This document shows, piece after piece, positions 15,334 through 23,089 of a stretch of DNA of 51,902 bases (position 1 is the first letter of the stretch; every line of letters starts with the position of its first letter). This stretch comes from Clostridiales bacterium (lineage in GTDB: Bacteria > Bacillota > Clostridia > Oscillospirales > Oscillospiraceae). Where the stretch lies: positions 1 to 51,902 of the forward strand of contig JALFRA010000024.1 in the NCBI GenBank assembly GCA_022785125.1, read 5' to 3'. The notes under the pieces were generated by a model. It did no database searches, had not been told where the DNA came from, and saw only the letters and a list, made by a program, of their open reading frames with translations. Both the position numbers and the translations under genes were made by a program.

Positions 15334-15708
15334 TTGAGCGAACCGGATCAGGCCCGAGTGAAAATCTTTTTGGAGCGGGCAAAAGCACTTTTTCCAACAA
15401 GTCAATATACTTTCAAACCATCTGATAAGAACCGGGAACTCGATATTGAGTTTAACCTGCGTGACCAGGAAAAGGTTGAAATACTCAAATCATTGACAGT
15501 GGAAGATTGTATTGAGATCAGGCAGAACGACAATGTTCGATACCCCGATGCTGATATATTCATTTTTATGAAGCAAGTGAACTTAGAATCATATGGTGAA
15601 GAGATAACAGCGACATTATATATCAAGGACTACATCATTACTGTACCGCCAAACATGGAGATGGTAATAGTAATCTCGTTCCACAGGGAAGGAATGCACG
15701 ATATGTAG
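15334..15708 (+). CDS. Putative toxin paired with a Panacea-domain antitoxin
   Basis: 124 residues from TTG. It is a compact alpha/beta protein (VKIFLERAKALFPTSQYTFK, TVEDCIEIRQNDN, EEITATLYIKDYIITVPP) with no motif I can name. Size, position directly upstream of a zinc-finger/HTH/Panacea antitoxin, and the shared operator-promoter point to the toxin of a type II pair; MqsR-like size and order support this loosely. The mechanism cannot be read from the sequence. It lies 37 bp before the antitoxin gene. Confidence 0.55.
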   Translation: MSEPDQARVKIFLERAKALFPTSQYTFKPSDKNRELDIEFNLRDQEKVEILKSLTVEDCIEIRQNDNVRYPDADIFIFMKQVNLESYGEEITATLYIKDYIITVPPNMEMVIVISFHREGMHDM

Positions 15709-15745
15709 GAGGCGCGACGTAACAAGCAAATAGGAGGAAAGGATT

Positions 15746-16747
15746 ATGGAGCGCATTATGAATAAGAGTTTTTGTTTAAGGTGTGGGAGTGAGAGAAGTT
15801 ACCGAGTACATAGCAGTCGTTCAGAGGCAACTGTGAGGGGGATTTCTTTTAGCTTTGTTGAAAATAGAGCTTATTGCTCTGAATGTGGAGAAGAGGTCTA
15901 TGTCCCTGCAATCAACGATGCGAATGCGCAGGCTCGTGAGGATGCTTTTCGCAAGGCGTCCGGACTAATTACTATAGATGAAATCCAACGAATTTTGAAA
16001 AAATATAATATTGGCGCTGGCCCTTTAGCCAAAGTCCTCGGCTTTGGGGAAATTACCATCAATCGCTATTTAAATGGACATATTCCTTCCAAACAGAATT
16101 CTGATATATTGCTAAAGATTTTAAGTTCTCATAAAGAAATGGAAAAATATCTGGAAGCAAACCACGAGTCTGTCGGTACGCTTGCGTACTCAAAATGCAG
16201 AGAGCAATTAGATAAATTAAACGAATTGTATGGATCTCGCAAAATTGAAGTTGTAGTCAGATACTTCCTGCGTAAAGTATCTGATATCACACCGCTTGCT
16301 CTGCAGAAAATGCTATACTATGCACAGTCTTTTTATTTTGCTCTTTTTGGAACAGAATTATTTAAGGATTCCTGTCAAGCTTGGGTACATGGTCCTGTAT
16401 ATCCTGATGTTTACTATAAATACCGTGAATATGGCTACAACCCTATTGACGCACCGGGGTTAGATTCTGACGAAACAACACAAGAATTAACTACAAGAGA
16501 AATTGAATTTCTTGATGCAATAATATCAGCCTTTAGTTGTTACTCTGGTACAATCCTTGAAAAAATGACTCATAGCGAACGTCCTTGGCAAAATGCTCGT
16601 GCTGGACTTTTGCCAGAGGATCGCTGTGTAACAGAAATTAATCCTACAGATATACATACTTATTTTCGGCAGATTATTGAAATGTATCAGATTATCAACC
16701 CCTGCGATATTAAAAAATATAGTATGGCCATGTATAAAAGTATTTGA
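15746..16747 (+). CDS. Panacea-domain antitoxin with N-terminal zinc finger and HTH
   Basis: 333 residues, ATG after ATAGGAGGAAAGG. Residues 7-50 form a zinc finger (CLRCGSE ... YCSECGEE), as in MqsA. A HTH follows at about 70-125 (IDEIQRILKKYNIG, FGEITINRYLNGHIPSKQN). The C-terminal half is a SocA/Panacea (DUF4065) domain: TPLALQKMLYYAQSFYFALF, SCQAWVHGPVYPDVYYKYRE, LEKMTHSERPW. Panacea domains neutralise varied toxins in PanAT systems. The DNA-binding part probably represses the palindromic promoter at 15248-15292. Confidence 0.85.
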   Translation: MERIMNKSFCLRCGSERSYRVHSSRSEATVRGISFSFVENRAYCSECGEEVYVPAINDANAQAREDAFRKASGLITIDEIQRILKKYNIGAGPLAKVLGFGEITINRYLNGHIPSKQNSDILLKILSSHKEMEKYLEANHESVGTLAYSKCREQLDKLNELYGSRKIEVVVRYFLRKVSDITPLALQKMLYYAQSFYFALFGTELFKDSCQAWVHGPVYPDVYYKYREYGYNPIDAPGLDSDETTQELTTREIEFLDAIISAFSCYSGTILEKMTHSERPWQNARAGLLPEDRCVTEINPTDIHTYFRQIIEMYQIINPCDIKKYSMAMYKSI

Positions 16748-16770
16748 TTAAAATTAAGACAATAATAAAA

Positions 16771-16808
16771 GAGATAGAGCCAAGGTCTTACGACCTTGGC
16801 TCTATCTC
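16771..16808 (+). terminator. Strong terminator after the TA operon
   Basis: A perfect 17-bp stem, GAGATAGAGCCAAGGTC (16771-16787) with its complement (16792-16808), loop TTAC. It is preceded by AATAATAAAA and followed by TTCATTT, so it could work in both directions and insulates the TA pair from the prophage end. Confidence 0.85.
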
Positions 16809-16863
16809 TTCATTTACCGCAAATACATTCTTCACCACAAAAAGGGTTCGTATCTGCGTGTTG

Positions 16864-16912
16864 TGGTGACCCGTCGGGGATTCGAACCCCGGACCCACTG
16901 CTTAAAAGGCAA
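16864..16912 (-). tRNA. 3' half of tRNA-Lys(TTT): attachment-site scar at the prophage left end
   Basis: On the minus strand the sequence runs from the anticodon loop CTTTTAA through GCAGT, variable loop, T-arm CGGGG-TTCGAAT-CCCCG and acceptor ACGGGTC-A to an encoded CCA (ending at 16864). The 5' half is missing: bases to the right are unrelated prophage DNA. This is the displaced tRNA 3' end left by integrase-mediated insertion. The intact gene should lie at the other prophage end, outside the window. Confidence 0.85.
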
Positions 16913-16981
16913 TCAAGAATATTGTAGTAGTAGGTATTTCAACCAATTTACCCCCAGAGTATACCCCCTAAAGCACTCTAT

Positions 16982-17464
16982 TCAGTCATTCGGAGGAGCA
17001 TTATTCCCTCCCAGTTTATCCCCCGCCTGATCTACTTTGGACTCCAATGCCGCAATCATTTTGGTGAGCCAAGCTGGAATAGGAGCCCCCAGGGCGCCGG
17101 CGTTTTCAATGATGCTGCCCGCTTCGGTGAGGATGTACCAGATCACCACCAGAGGGCAGAGCAGCACCGTGTAGGTGAATGGCAGCTCCACTCCGGGCAC
17201 GTTGCCCAGTAGATGGCCAATAACTGTATCGAGAATGGCCGCCACGATGACGGCTACCACGCTGCCCAGCTTGTGCCAGATGCCGTCCCTAGCCGACTTG
17301 CTGGACCACTCCCCCGCCCGCAGGGCGGCAGCGGAGCCGGTGGCGTAGTCGATGAGCATACAGCCCACCCAGGCCACCACTACCCACCCAAACCAGCCCC
17401 ACAGGGCGGTGAGGGCTGCACAAAGGGCGGCCACCGCCGCTTTGAAGGAATTGATGTGCTCCAT
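16982..17464 (-). CDS. Phage holin
   Basis: 160 residues from the ATG 1 nt after the endolysin stop. Three hydrophobic segments lie at about 10-35, 60-85 and 90-115 (ALWGWFGWVVVAWVGCMLID, VVAVIVAAILDTVIGHLLGN), with the GIWHK stretch typical of the toxin-secretion/phage-lysis holin family. The C-terminus is a charged, cytoplasmic-like tail. It forms membrane lesions that release the endolysin. Last gene of the late region, next to the attachment site. Confidence 0.88.
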   Translation of the reverse strand: MEHINSFKAAVAALCAALTALWGWFGWVVVAWVGCMLIDYATGSAAALRAGEWSSKSARDGIWHKLGSVVAVIVAAILDTVIGHLLGNVPGVELPFTYTVLLCPLVVIWYILTEAGSIIENAGALGAPIPAWLTKMIAALESKVDQAGDKLGGNNAPPND

Positions 17465-17465
17465 G

Positions 17466-18842
17466 TCAGGCTCCTTTCTCCGGCAGCAGTCCAAGCCGGT
17501 CCAGCACCACGGCAGCCTCCTGACGGGTCAGCCCGTCCCGGGGCCGGGTGCCGTCGAAGATCCCGGCGGCCACGGCCTTGCTCCACGCCTCCTTGGCCCA
17601 GCCGTCCGGCTCATTGGGCTGCCCGCTCTCCTGGTCCGGCTCCTTGACCTCCAGCCCCAGATAGTCGCAGATCCCGGCGCAGGTGGCCTGGGCCAGCTTG
17701 TCCCGGTAGGCGGCGTCCTTCAGCAGGGCCAGGTCCTGAGCGTTGGTGTGGAAGCCGTACTCCAGCAGCACCGCCGGGGCGGTGGTGGAGGCCAGCACCG
17801 TGTACAGCTCATGGGCCAGACCGCTGCCCCACAGCACCACGCCGGCGGCGTGGACGCGGTTGATGATGGCGACCGCCAGCTTATTCCGCGCTGCCGTCTC
17901 CGGAGGCGCGGAGGTGAAGGCCACAAAGCCGCGGGCGGTACTTCCGGCGGCGTTGGAGTGGAGTGAGACGAACAGGTCGGCCCCCGTCCGGTTGCTTACC
18001 GACGCCCGGGCGCTGAGGCCGGGATAGTCGCTCTCCTGTTCCCTGGTCCCCACCACGGTTATGCCCTGGGCCTCCAGCAGAGGCCGCAGGCGGGTGTACA
18101 TATCCCAGGTAAAGTCACATTCCCTGTAGCTCCCGTCCGGGGCTCCATTGGCACACCCCGGTCCGTGGCCGGGATCCAGGCATACAACAGGCTTGCTCAC
18201 AGGATTGTCCTCCTTGTCCGGCGGGGTATCCGCCGATTCTTTCTTTACATATACGATGATGTAATTATGGCATTTCCGGCCATCCCCTTTGATGGTCTGG
18301 CCGTCAAACCAGCACTGGGCAGACCCGCCGCCGTCCCCCATGACGAAGGATGTGCAGCCGTCGGCAGCCATATCGTCCCGCAGGGCCTCAGGGGTACGAG
18401 CATCCGCCGTGCCGTCCTGGGAGGCGTACAGCCGCAGATAGGCGGGCTTTGTGCCAATGCCTGCCCTTCCCCGTTTGCCGCCCTGACCCGCTTTGTCGTA
18501 GCTGGGCTTTTCCACAGGGCCGTTGGGACCGATGAGGCAGGTGGTGGACCAGAAGTTGTCCTTGGCGTCTCGGTCCAGGGTCGGCATGATATCGGGGCCA
18601 TTATCCCAGGCGTAGCCATAGGAACTCCACGGCTTGGGGGAGATCCATATGCCGTCTGCCTTCAGCAGCGGACAGGCGGAGCCGTCCGCGTTCCACATCC
18701 CGCCGGTGACAATGTAAATTTTGCAGTCCGGCCGCCTGGCCTGAGCCTGGGCGGCTACCTGCGAGATGGTGTAGCGGAATTTGTTGACGAAGATCTCGAT
18801 TCCATCGACAGTTGTGATGGGAAGATCAGCAATCAATCTCAC
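17466..18842 (-). CDS. Two-domain endolysin: phosphodiester-glycosidase-like plus N-acetylmuramoyl-L-alanine amidase
   Basis: 458 residues from GTG at 18842, which overlaps the preceding stop. Residues 1-200 resemble a phosphodiester glycosidase (NAGPA-like) fold, with GGMWNADGSACPLLKADG and FVMGDGGGSAQCWFDG. Residues about 218-395 are Amidase_3: zinc ligands in LDPGHGPG (His), SYRECDFTW (Glu) and VSLHSNAAG (His), with LLEYGFHTN. The C-terminal 50 residues are one SLH-like repeat (AWSKAVAAGIFDGTRPRDGL-TRQEA), probably wall binding. The front domain is unusual in an endolysin. Confidence 0.85.
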   Translation of the reverse strand: MRLIADLPITTVDGIEIFVNKFRYTISQVAAQAQARRPDCKIYIVTGGMWNADGSACPLLKADGIWISPKPWSSYGYAWDNGPDIMPTLDRDAKDNFWSTTCLIGPNGPVEKPSYDKAGQGGKRGRAGIGTKPAYLRLYASQDGTADARTPEALRDDMAADGCTSFVMGDGGGSAQCWFDGQTIKGDGRKCHNYIIVYVKKESADTPPDKEDNPVSKPVVCLDPGHGPGCANGAPDGSYRECDFTWDMYTRLRPLLEAQGITVVGTREQESDYPGLSARASVSNRTGADLFVSLHSNAAGSTARGFVAFTSAPPETAARNKLAVAIINRVHAAGVVLWGSGLAHELYTVLASTTAPAVLLEYGFHTNAQDLALLKDAAYRDKLAQATCAGICDYLGLEVKEPDQESGQPNEPDGWAKEAWSKAVAAGIFDGTRPRDGLTRQEAAVVLDRLGLLPEKGA

Positions 18843-19189
18843 TGGCAATCACCTTCATAACTGTCCATGAGGCTCACCATGTCGGTGTAGTCGCCAGCCT
18901 GCCACAGCTGGGAGAGGCGAATCTCATTGTCACGCATGGCATCGCGCATGGAATCCCACTCATGGACAAAGGCGTCAGTTCCGACCTTGACCTCATAGGC
19001 ATGGAAGAAAGCAAAGTCCGGAATGTACTTGGCAGGAACGCCCTCTACGGGGTCTACCGCCCGACCCTGCCGGATGTTATTACGGATCTTAGATGCCGCA
19101 ACGCCAATGTCAGAGGTTCCGGTCTCTTCGCGGTCCATGTCCGCGCGGGCGTAGATAGCTACTACCAGTTCATTCAGGTTCGTTTTCAT
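18839..19189 (-). CDS. Phage hypothetical protein (lysis/tail junction)
   Basis: 116 residues from the ATG at 19189, spaced 7 nt from AAAGGAG (an ATG two codons earlier is too close). Contains NELVVAIYARADMDREETGT and AFFHAYEVKVGTDAFVHEWD. No known motif. Common position in Clostridia prophages between the fibre genes and the endolysin. Function unknown. Confidence 0.65.
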   Translation of the reverse strand: MKTNLNELVVAIYARADMDREETGTSDIGVAASKIRNNIRQGRAVDPVEGVPAKYIPDFAFFHAYEVKVGTDAFVHEWDSMRDAMRDNEIRLSQLWQAGDYTDMVSLMDSYEGDCQ

Positions 19190-19202
19190 AGTCATTCTCC
19201 TT

Positions 19203-19544
19203 TCATTTTACCGCTTGCGTCGGGTCTTTCTGTTGTCCAAAGAAAGTTATGGAACCATCAAAGGCCGTAACGCTGGTAAGCACCACATCCCCTGATTCGC
19301 TCTCATAAGTCACGCTGGTACCTGCAACAGCCCAGGTACCGCTTTTCAGTACATCGGAAACCCGCTGTTGCAGGACATAGTGAAAGGCTCCGCTCTTCAG
19401 GCCGTGGCTGGAGGCGCCAATCCGAAGTGTCCCTCCGGACCACTGCCCACTGGTGAACGGCACCGTCTTTGCACCACTCCGCAGCACCGTTCCAATAGCC
19501 TCATCAATCTGCTGTCCAGTAAAGGCGCCGTTATAGCCATCCAT
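19203..19544 (-). CDS. Phage tail-region hypothetical protein
   Basis: 113 residues starting MDGYNGAFTGQQIDEAIGTV, an opening common in short tail proteins of gut prophages, followed by a beta-rich segment (GGTLRIGASSHGLKSGAFHY). Start chosen at the ATG with GGGAG at fitting distance. Role unassigned; probably a minor fibre-associated protein. Confidence 0.65.
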   Translation of the reverse strand: MDGYNGAFTGQQIDEAIGTVLRSGAKTVPFTSGQWSGGTLRIGASSHGLKSGAFHYVLQQRVSDVLKSGTWAVAGTSVTYESESGDVVLTSVTAFDGSITFFGQQKDPTQAVK

Positions 19545-19549
19545 ATTCT

Positions 19550-19924
19550 TCACTCCCTCATACAGAGATAGGCCTCTCCATCCGCAGTCAGGTAGGCATC
19601 ACTTCCTATCGGAAGATAGAGGTGATTGTCATTCCAGCTGCCATCCTCGCCCTTGGCGTAGAGGGAAATACGGTACTGGCCATCTCCCCGGACCAGGAAG
19701 TCATCGTAGACCTCAAAGGTCCTCTGGATGCCGGCCGGGGTGGCCGAGAAGGACGCCACCAGGACGCCCTTCCCTACCCCGTAGTCCTCCCCGGATTTGG
19801 TGGCCCGGCACTCAAAAGCCAGACACGTCTGGTCTGCCATAAAGGTCACCGTAATGGCATCAAACCCAGGCTGTGCGGACAGCTTGTCCCGGCTGATGGA
19901 AAAGGTCAGCCCCGGCGCACCCAT
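19550..19924 (-). CDS. Phage tail-region beta-rich protein
   Basis: 124 residues, predicted mostly beta strands: LTFSISRDKLSAQPGFDAIT, VLVASFSATPAGIQRTFEVY, DGQYRISLYAKGEDGSWN. Starts at the stop codon of the Ig-like neighbour, so coupled. Probably a structural accessory of the tail tip; no specific family recognised. Confidence 0.65.
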   Translation of the reverse strand: MGAPGLTFSISRDKLSAQPGFDAITVTFMADQTCLAFECRATKSGEDYGVGKGVLVASFSATPAGIQRTFEVYDDFLVRGDGQYRISLYAKGEDGSWNDNHLYLPIGSDAYLTADGEAYLCMRE

Positions 19925-20586
19925 CAGGCAACGCTCCAGGTGCCTGCGGCGTTGCGTACAAAGACCTTGACGATCTTCAGGCCATCGCCGGCAGAGGCAG
20001 TCGCCAGGTCGGTACCGGTGATGGTGACCTCAATGGGCGTGGTCTTGGGATAGCTGCCCTCAGCGCCGGAGGTGTTGACAGAGCCGCCGTCGGTGGGGAT
20101 CTGGGTCCCCGCATCCTGGGTGCTGGAGGTCTGGGGCACCACACACACCTTGTACTCCTCAAAGTCCACATCAACAGTAAAGCTGATCTTGGACTTGTCG
20201 AAGCCGCTGATCTTGGAGATCTTGGCCTTGTCGGGTCCGGTAATGGTGACCACAGGCACCGCCGTATTGAGGGTGATGTCGTCGGACACCTCGGCGGACT
20301 CGTTGCCCACGTCGTCCCGCACCTTGATATGTACCGTTTTCAGCCCGTCTCCTGCCGTCAGTTCCACAGACTTTTCCGTAGCAAAGGTCTCCCAGCTGGC
20401 GGACCCCTCGTCGTCCACGCCGCTGATACCCCAGATTTTCATCTGGTATCCGGAGGTCTGCTCGTCCGATACGCCAATGGTCAGCTTGACCGTGGTTTTG
20501 GTGGCGTAAAGCGCCCCATCATTGATGCTGAGAGTCAGGCCGCTGGGCGCCAGGGTGTCCAGCGTTAGGTTGAAGTAGCTTGCCAT
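19924..20586 (-). CDS. Tail protein with Ig-like (Big/HYR-type) beta domains
   Basis: 220 residues. Two to three immunoglobulin-like repeats with the pattern GDGLKTVHIKVRDDVGNESA and GDGLKIVKVFVRNAAGTWS, typical of adhesive domains on phage tail surfaces. A Thr/Ser-rich linker separates them. Likely a decoration or receptor-binding accessory on the tail. Its start overlaps the end of a 54-residue gene. Confidence 0.72.
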   Translation of the reverse strand: MASYFNLTLDTLAPSGLTLSINDGALYATKTTVKLTIGVSDEQTSGYQMKIWGISGVDDEGSASWETFATEKSVELTAGDGLKTVHIKVRDDVGNESAEVSDDITLNTAVPVVTITGPDKAKISKISGFDKSKISFTVDVDFEEYKVCVVPQTSSTQDAGTQIPTDGGSVNTSGAEGSYPKTTPIEVTITGTDLATASAGDGLKIVKVFVRNAAGTWSVA

Positions 20587-20729
20587 TCTTCCATCTCCTT
20601 TTCATCTTTCAGTTCCAGATAAATGTATCCACCCGGCCTTTCATAGATGGACATTTTCCCAAGACAGGCCGTTTTGATACCCATGTGGCCCACAAAGAGC
20701 CCTTCCACTTCCTTTTCACCGATCTTCAT
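20565..20729 (-). CDS. 54-residue phage tail-region protein
   Basis: Reads MKIGEKEVEGLFVGHMGIKT, then a short ACLGKMSIYERPGGYIYLEL and a charged C-terminus. The GLFVG...AYLG...VYERPGG pattern recurs in small tail proteins of Firmicutes phages. It overlaps the 5' end of the Ig-like gene by 22 bp. Structural accessory; exact role unknown. Confidence 0.65.
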   Translation of the reverse strand: MKIGEKEVEGLFVGHMGIKTACLGKMSIYERPGGYIYLELKDEKEMEEWQATST

Positions 20730-20733
20730 TACC

Positions 20734-21321
20734 TCACCCCATGATCAGATAGAGGGTTTTGGACGATTTGTCCGGGAGGGCGTCATACTCTTCACGGCTC
20801 AGGACCCGGATGGTATTGATCTCCTGAGATGATACATTGCCGGCCCCGCCGGAGGGCAGGGGCAGTTCTGACGGGAGATACTGATCCGTCTCCAGATCCC
20901 ACAGCTGCCAGAAGCCGTCCCCACCCGGAACAGGCGGGTGGGCGTTGAGCTCCCGGATATTTGCCTCCGCCTGTGCAAATTCCGTAGGCAGTTCCGGCCA
21001 CTTGGCGTTTCCGGACAGGCTCTCCGGCACAAAGACACGGATGATATTGGTGTGCCGCACCTTATCCCCCTGGGTGCCCCGCAGCTGGAGCATATAGAAC
21101 CCGGACAGGGCCAGCATTTCAGCCGTCAGCGTAACGGACAACACCCTATCCCCCGGTGTCAGGCGGATCACATCCAGCTGCTCCCCAGCCTGCACCAGCA
21201 GATCCCAGATCCAGCCCTCCGGAATCAGGCCCTCAACCCGCAGTTCGCGAGTCAGGTTATCGTATTGCCGGGCCAGCACCTGTCCCTCAGCCTGGATGGT
21301 CCAGTCCTGAAACAGTATCAT
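20734..21321 (-). CDS. Phage tail fibre/upper baseplate accessory protein
   Basis: 195 residues. The N-terminal beta-rich domain (DWTIQAEGQVLARQYDNLTR, LTPGDRVLSVTLTAEMLALS) resembles BppU-like baseplate proteins. The C-terminal segment IRVLSREEYDALPDKSSKTL-YLI is a frequent tail-protein ending in gut phages, thought to be a small folding or attachment unit. Lies among fibre genes. Confidence in the general role only. Confidence 0.65.
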   Translation of the reverse strand: MILFQDWTIQAEGQVLARQYDNLTRELRVEGLIPEGWIWDLLVQAGEQLDVIRLTPGDRVLSVTLTAEMLALSGFYMLQLRGTQGDKVRHTNIIRVFVPESLSGNAKWPELPTEFAQAEANIRELNAHPPVPGGDGFWQLWDLETDQYLPSELPLPSGGAGNVSSQEINTIRVLSREEYDALPDKSSKTLYLIMG

Positions 21322-21322
21322 C

Positions 21323-21463
21323 TCACTCCTCCTGACTGTCCACCGGATTCAGAAGGGCCGCGGTCTCCTCCTCCGTCAGCTTGCCGGCGGCCTCCAATGC
21401 CTGGATACGCGCCTTGTCCCACAGCCTGGGATAATACAGCTTGGCCAGTTCGTATACGTTCAC
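21323..21463 (-). CDS. xkdX: XkdX-family protein
   Basis: 46 residues from GTG at 21463 after GGGGGTGG. The sequence NVYELAKLYYPRLWDKARIQ followed by ALEAAGKLTEEE matches the short XkdX family found downstream of fibre genes in PBSX-like phages. The longer frame upstream is a GC-driven artefact. Role unknown, possibly in tail fibre assembly. Confidence 0.75.
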   Translation of the reverse strand: MNVYELAKLYYPRLWDKARIQALEAAGKLTEEETAALLNPVDSQEE

Positions 21464-21735
21464 AGTTCCACCCCCGTCATAATGGCCAAATAGTCCACGT
21501 CCGCCCGCAGCTGTTCTTCTGGGGTGGGCATCTGTGGGATCGGCGGCTTCTCGGCCTCTGCGGCCTTCCACGCCTCCCACGCCTCGGTGTCCGGCTCGAT
21601 GGTCACGGGGTCGGTGCTGGTAATACGGATGAACCCATTGTATTGGAGGTACATGGCTTCCTGTTCAGCGGTCAGCGGCAGGAGGCCGGGTGCTGGGTTA
21701 GACTGATTAAAACGAGTTTTAGGGTCGATATACAT
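21460..21735 (-). CDS. Short phage tail protein
   Basis: 91 residues: YIDPKTRFNQSNPAPGLLPL, a central MYLQYNGFIRITSTDPVTIE, an acidic AEW-rich part and MPTPEEQLRADVDYLAIMTG. This arrangement is a known small ORF directly before xkdX in gut prophages. Probable structural or chaperone role. Confidence 0.65.
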   Translation of the reverse strand: MYIDPKTRFNQSNPAPGLLPLTAEQEAMYLQYNGFIRITSTDPVTIEPDTEAWEAWKAAEAEKPPIPQMPTPEEQLRADVDYLAIMTGVEL

Positions 21736-21749
21736 GACTGGCCTCCATT

Positions 21750-22547
21750 TTAACCGATTGCAACGTAATAGTAAGAAAATTTATTGTTCATTTGAGTTTC
21801 AGCGCTACCAGCAGTCCAGGTAACCCCATTTGATTTAAAGAGTGGTGTAATCTTACCCACATAAAACCATTGTCCGTTTGGACCTGCTGGTTTATAAGAG
21901 TATCCGGCATGAGATGTCAAAAAAGCCATTCCGTAATATACCGAATTATTATCACCGCCTGAAAAAATAAGAACAAATTTTGGCTCAAACTCAAACTTTA
22001 AAGAATTTGGGTTGCTTTCTCCATAAGTACCAGTACCAACGTAGGAGCCGGTGGCGCTTTTAGGAGCAGTCTGTACATATTTCCCTAAATACGCCAGCAC
22101 ATCATCCACCGTGCTGTCAGCACCAAGGCCGTAAAGTCCAAGTGTAGCGGCGGAGGCTCCATCGTCTTTCCTCATCGGATCACTTCCAGCTGCCGGCTTG
22201 GGCAGGCCCGTGATTCTCTGCCCATTCATATTGATGGGGCCGGACATGGTGCCACCCTTCAGCGGCAAAAAACTGTTGGGCAGCTGATCACCGGGGATGT
22301 GCCCAGTCTCGTCAAGTGTCGCCACTCCATTTTTCTCCCCAGGTTTTCTGCCGCTGTCCTGCAGTTTTCCGTCCGCAGCCAAGGCCGCCAGATTCCCCGC
22401 CGCACTTGGCTTAACCGTATCAGACTTGCCTGCGTTCAGCTTATGAAGTTCTGCATCAATGACATCAGCATTTGCATTCAGGGATCCAATGTCCACATAA
22501 TCCTCGTAGCCAGGTTTTTTCAGTTTATAATTGGTGGTCTCTGTCAT
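21750..22547 (-). CDS. Phage tail fibre
   Basis: 265 residues from ATG at 22547, 4-bp overlap with the YmfQ-type gene. N-terminus TETTNYKLKKPGYEDYVDIG is the conserved start of Firmicutes tail fibres. A repeat region (GVATLDETGHIPGDQLPNSF, GGTMSGPINMNGQRITGLPK) forms the triple-stranded shaft. The C-terminal 100 residues are AT-richer and beta-rich (FEFEPKFVLIFSGGDNNSVY), probably the receptor-binding head, exchanged independently of the stem. Confidence 0.8.
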   Translation of the reverse strand: MTETTNYKLKKPGYEDYVDIGSLNANADVIDAELHKLNAGKSDTVKPSAAGNLAALAADGKLQDSGRKPGEKNGVATLDETGHIPGDQLPNSFLPLKGGTMSGPINMNGQRITGLPKPAAGSDPMRKDDGASAATLGLYGLGADSTVDDVLAYLGKYVQTAPKSATGSYVGTGTYGESNPNSLKFEFEPKFVLIFSGGDNNSVYYGMAFLTSHAGYSYKPAGPNGQWFYVGKITPLFKSNGVTWTAGSAETQMNNKFSYYYVAIG

Positions 22548-23089
22548 GGTAAGCTGGCCTCCCTCACATCTTGCCAAGTTTTCCTGGACAATTCTCTCCA
22601 GGTGTAGGACTTCAGGTCCCTCCACAGCCGGTACAAATACTCAAACATAAAGCTGAGATGTGCCGGCTTGATCTCATTCACAGCAGCTGCCAGATCCTCA
22701 ATATTGGGCGGGACGCCCATCACAGAGACGAACTTGATCACAAAATAATACTCGTCACTGTGCTCCACCACCTCCACCTGCCCATTTGCGAAGGACGCCG
22801 CCACCGCCTGGATCAGTTCCACCGTGGGAGTCCCCTGTCCCCGCAGCTTGGAGATCACCCTGGTACGTCGGAATTCCTCATCCTTGGACAGATCTATCGG
22901 GATACCATAGGCCGTTTCCCACAGCTCCAGGCCCCATCCGCTGGCGGTCTGAGGCCACAGCTGTGCAAGGGTGAAGTCCAGATCCTGCCCCGCTCGTCGG
23001 CACATCTCACCCAGTACACGCTGGAGTTCCGTAAAAGGAATGCTGCGATACAGGGCCGGCAGCTGGAGCATCAGATCATATCGGTCCAT
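22544..23089 (-). CDS. ymfQ: YmfQ-type tail/baseplate protein (DUF2313)
   Basis: 181 residues starting MDRYDLMLQLPALYRSIPF, with ELWETAYGIPIDLSKDEEFR and RTRVISKLRGQGTPTVELI, typical of the YmfQ/Mu gp48-like family. It follows the baseplate J gene, as in PBSX. It probably closes the baseplate and attaches fibres. Confidence 0.85.
   Translation of the reverse strand: MDRYDLMLQLPALYRSIPFTELQRVLGEMCRRAGQDLDFTLAQLWPQTASGWGLELWETAYGIPIDLSKDEEFRRTRVISKLRGQGTPTVELIQAVAASFANGQVEVVEHSDEYYFVIKFVSVMGVPPNIEDLAAAVNEIKPAHLSFMFEYLYRLWRDLKSYTWRELSRKTWQDVREASLP

Noticed and set aside
16864-16912. Complete tRNA gene
   Set aside because: D-arm and 5' acceptor strand are absent; only the 3' half is present.
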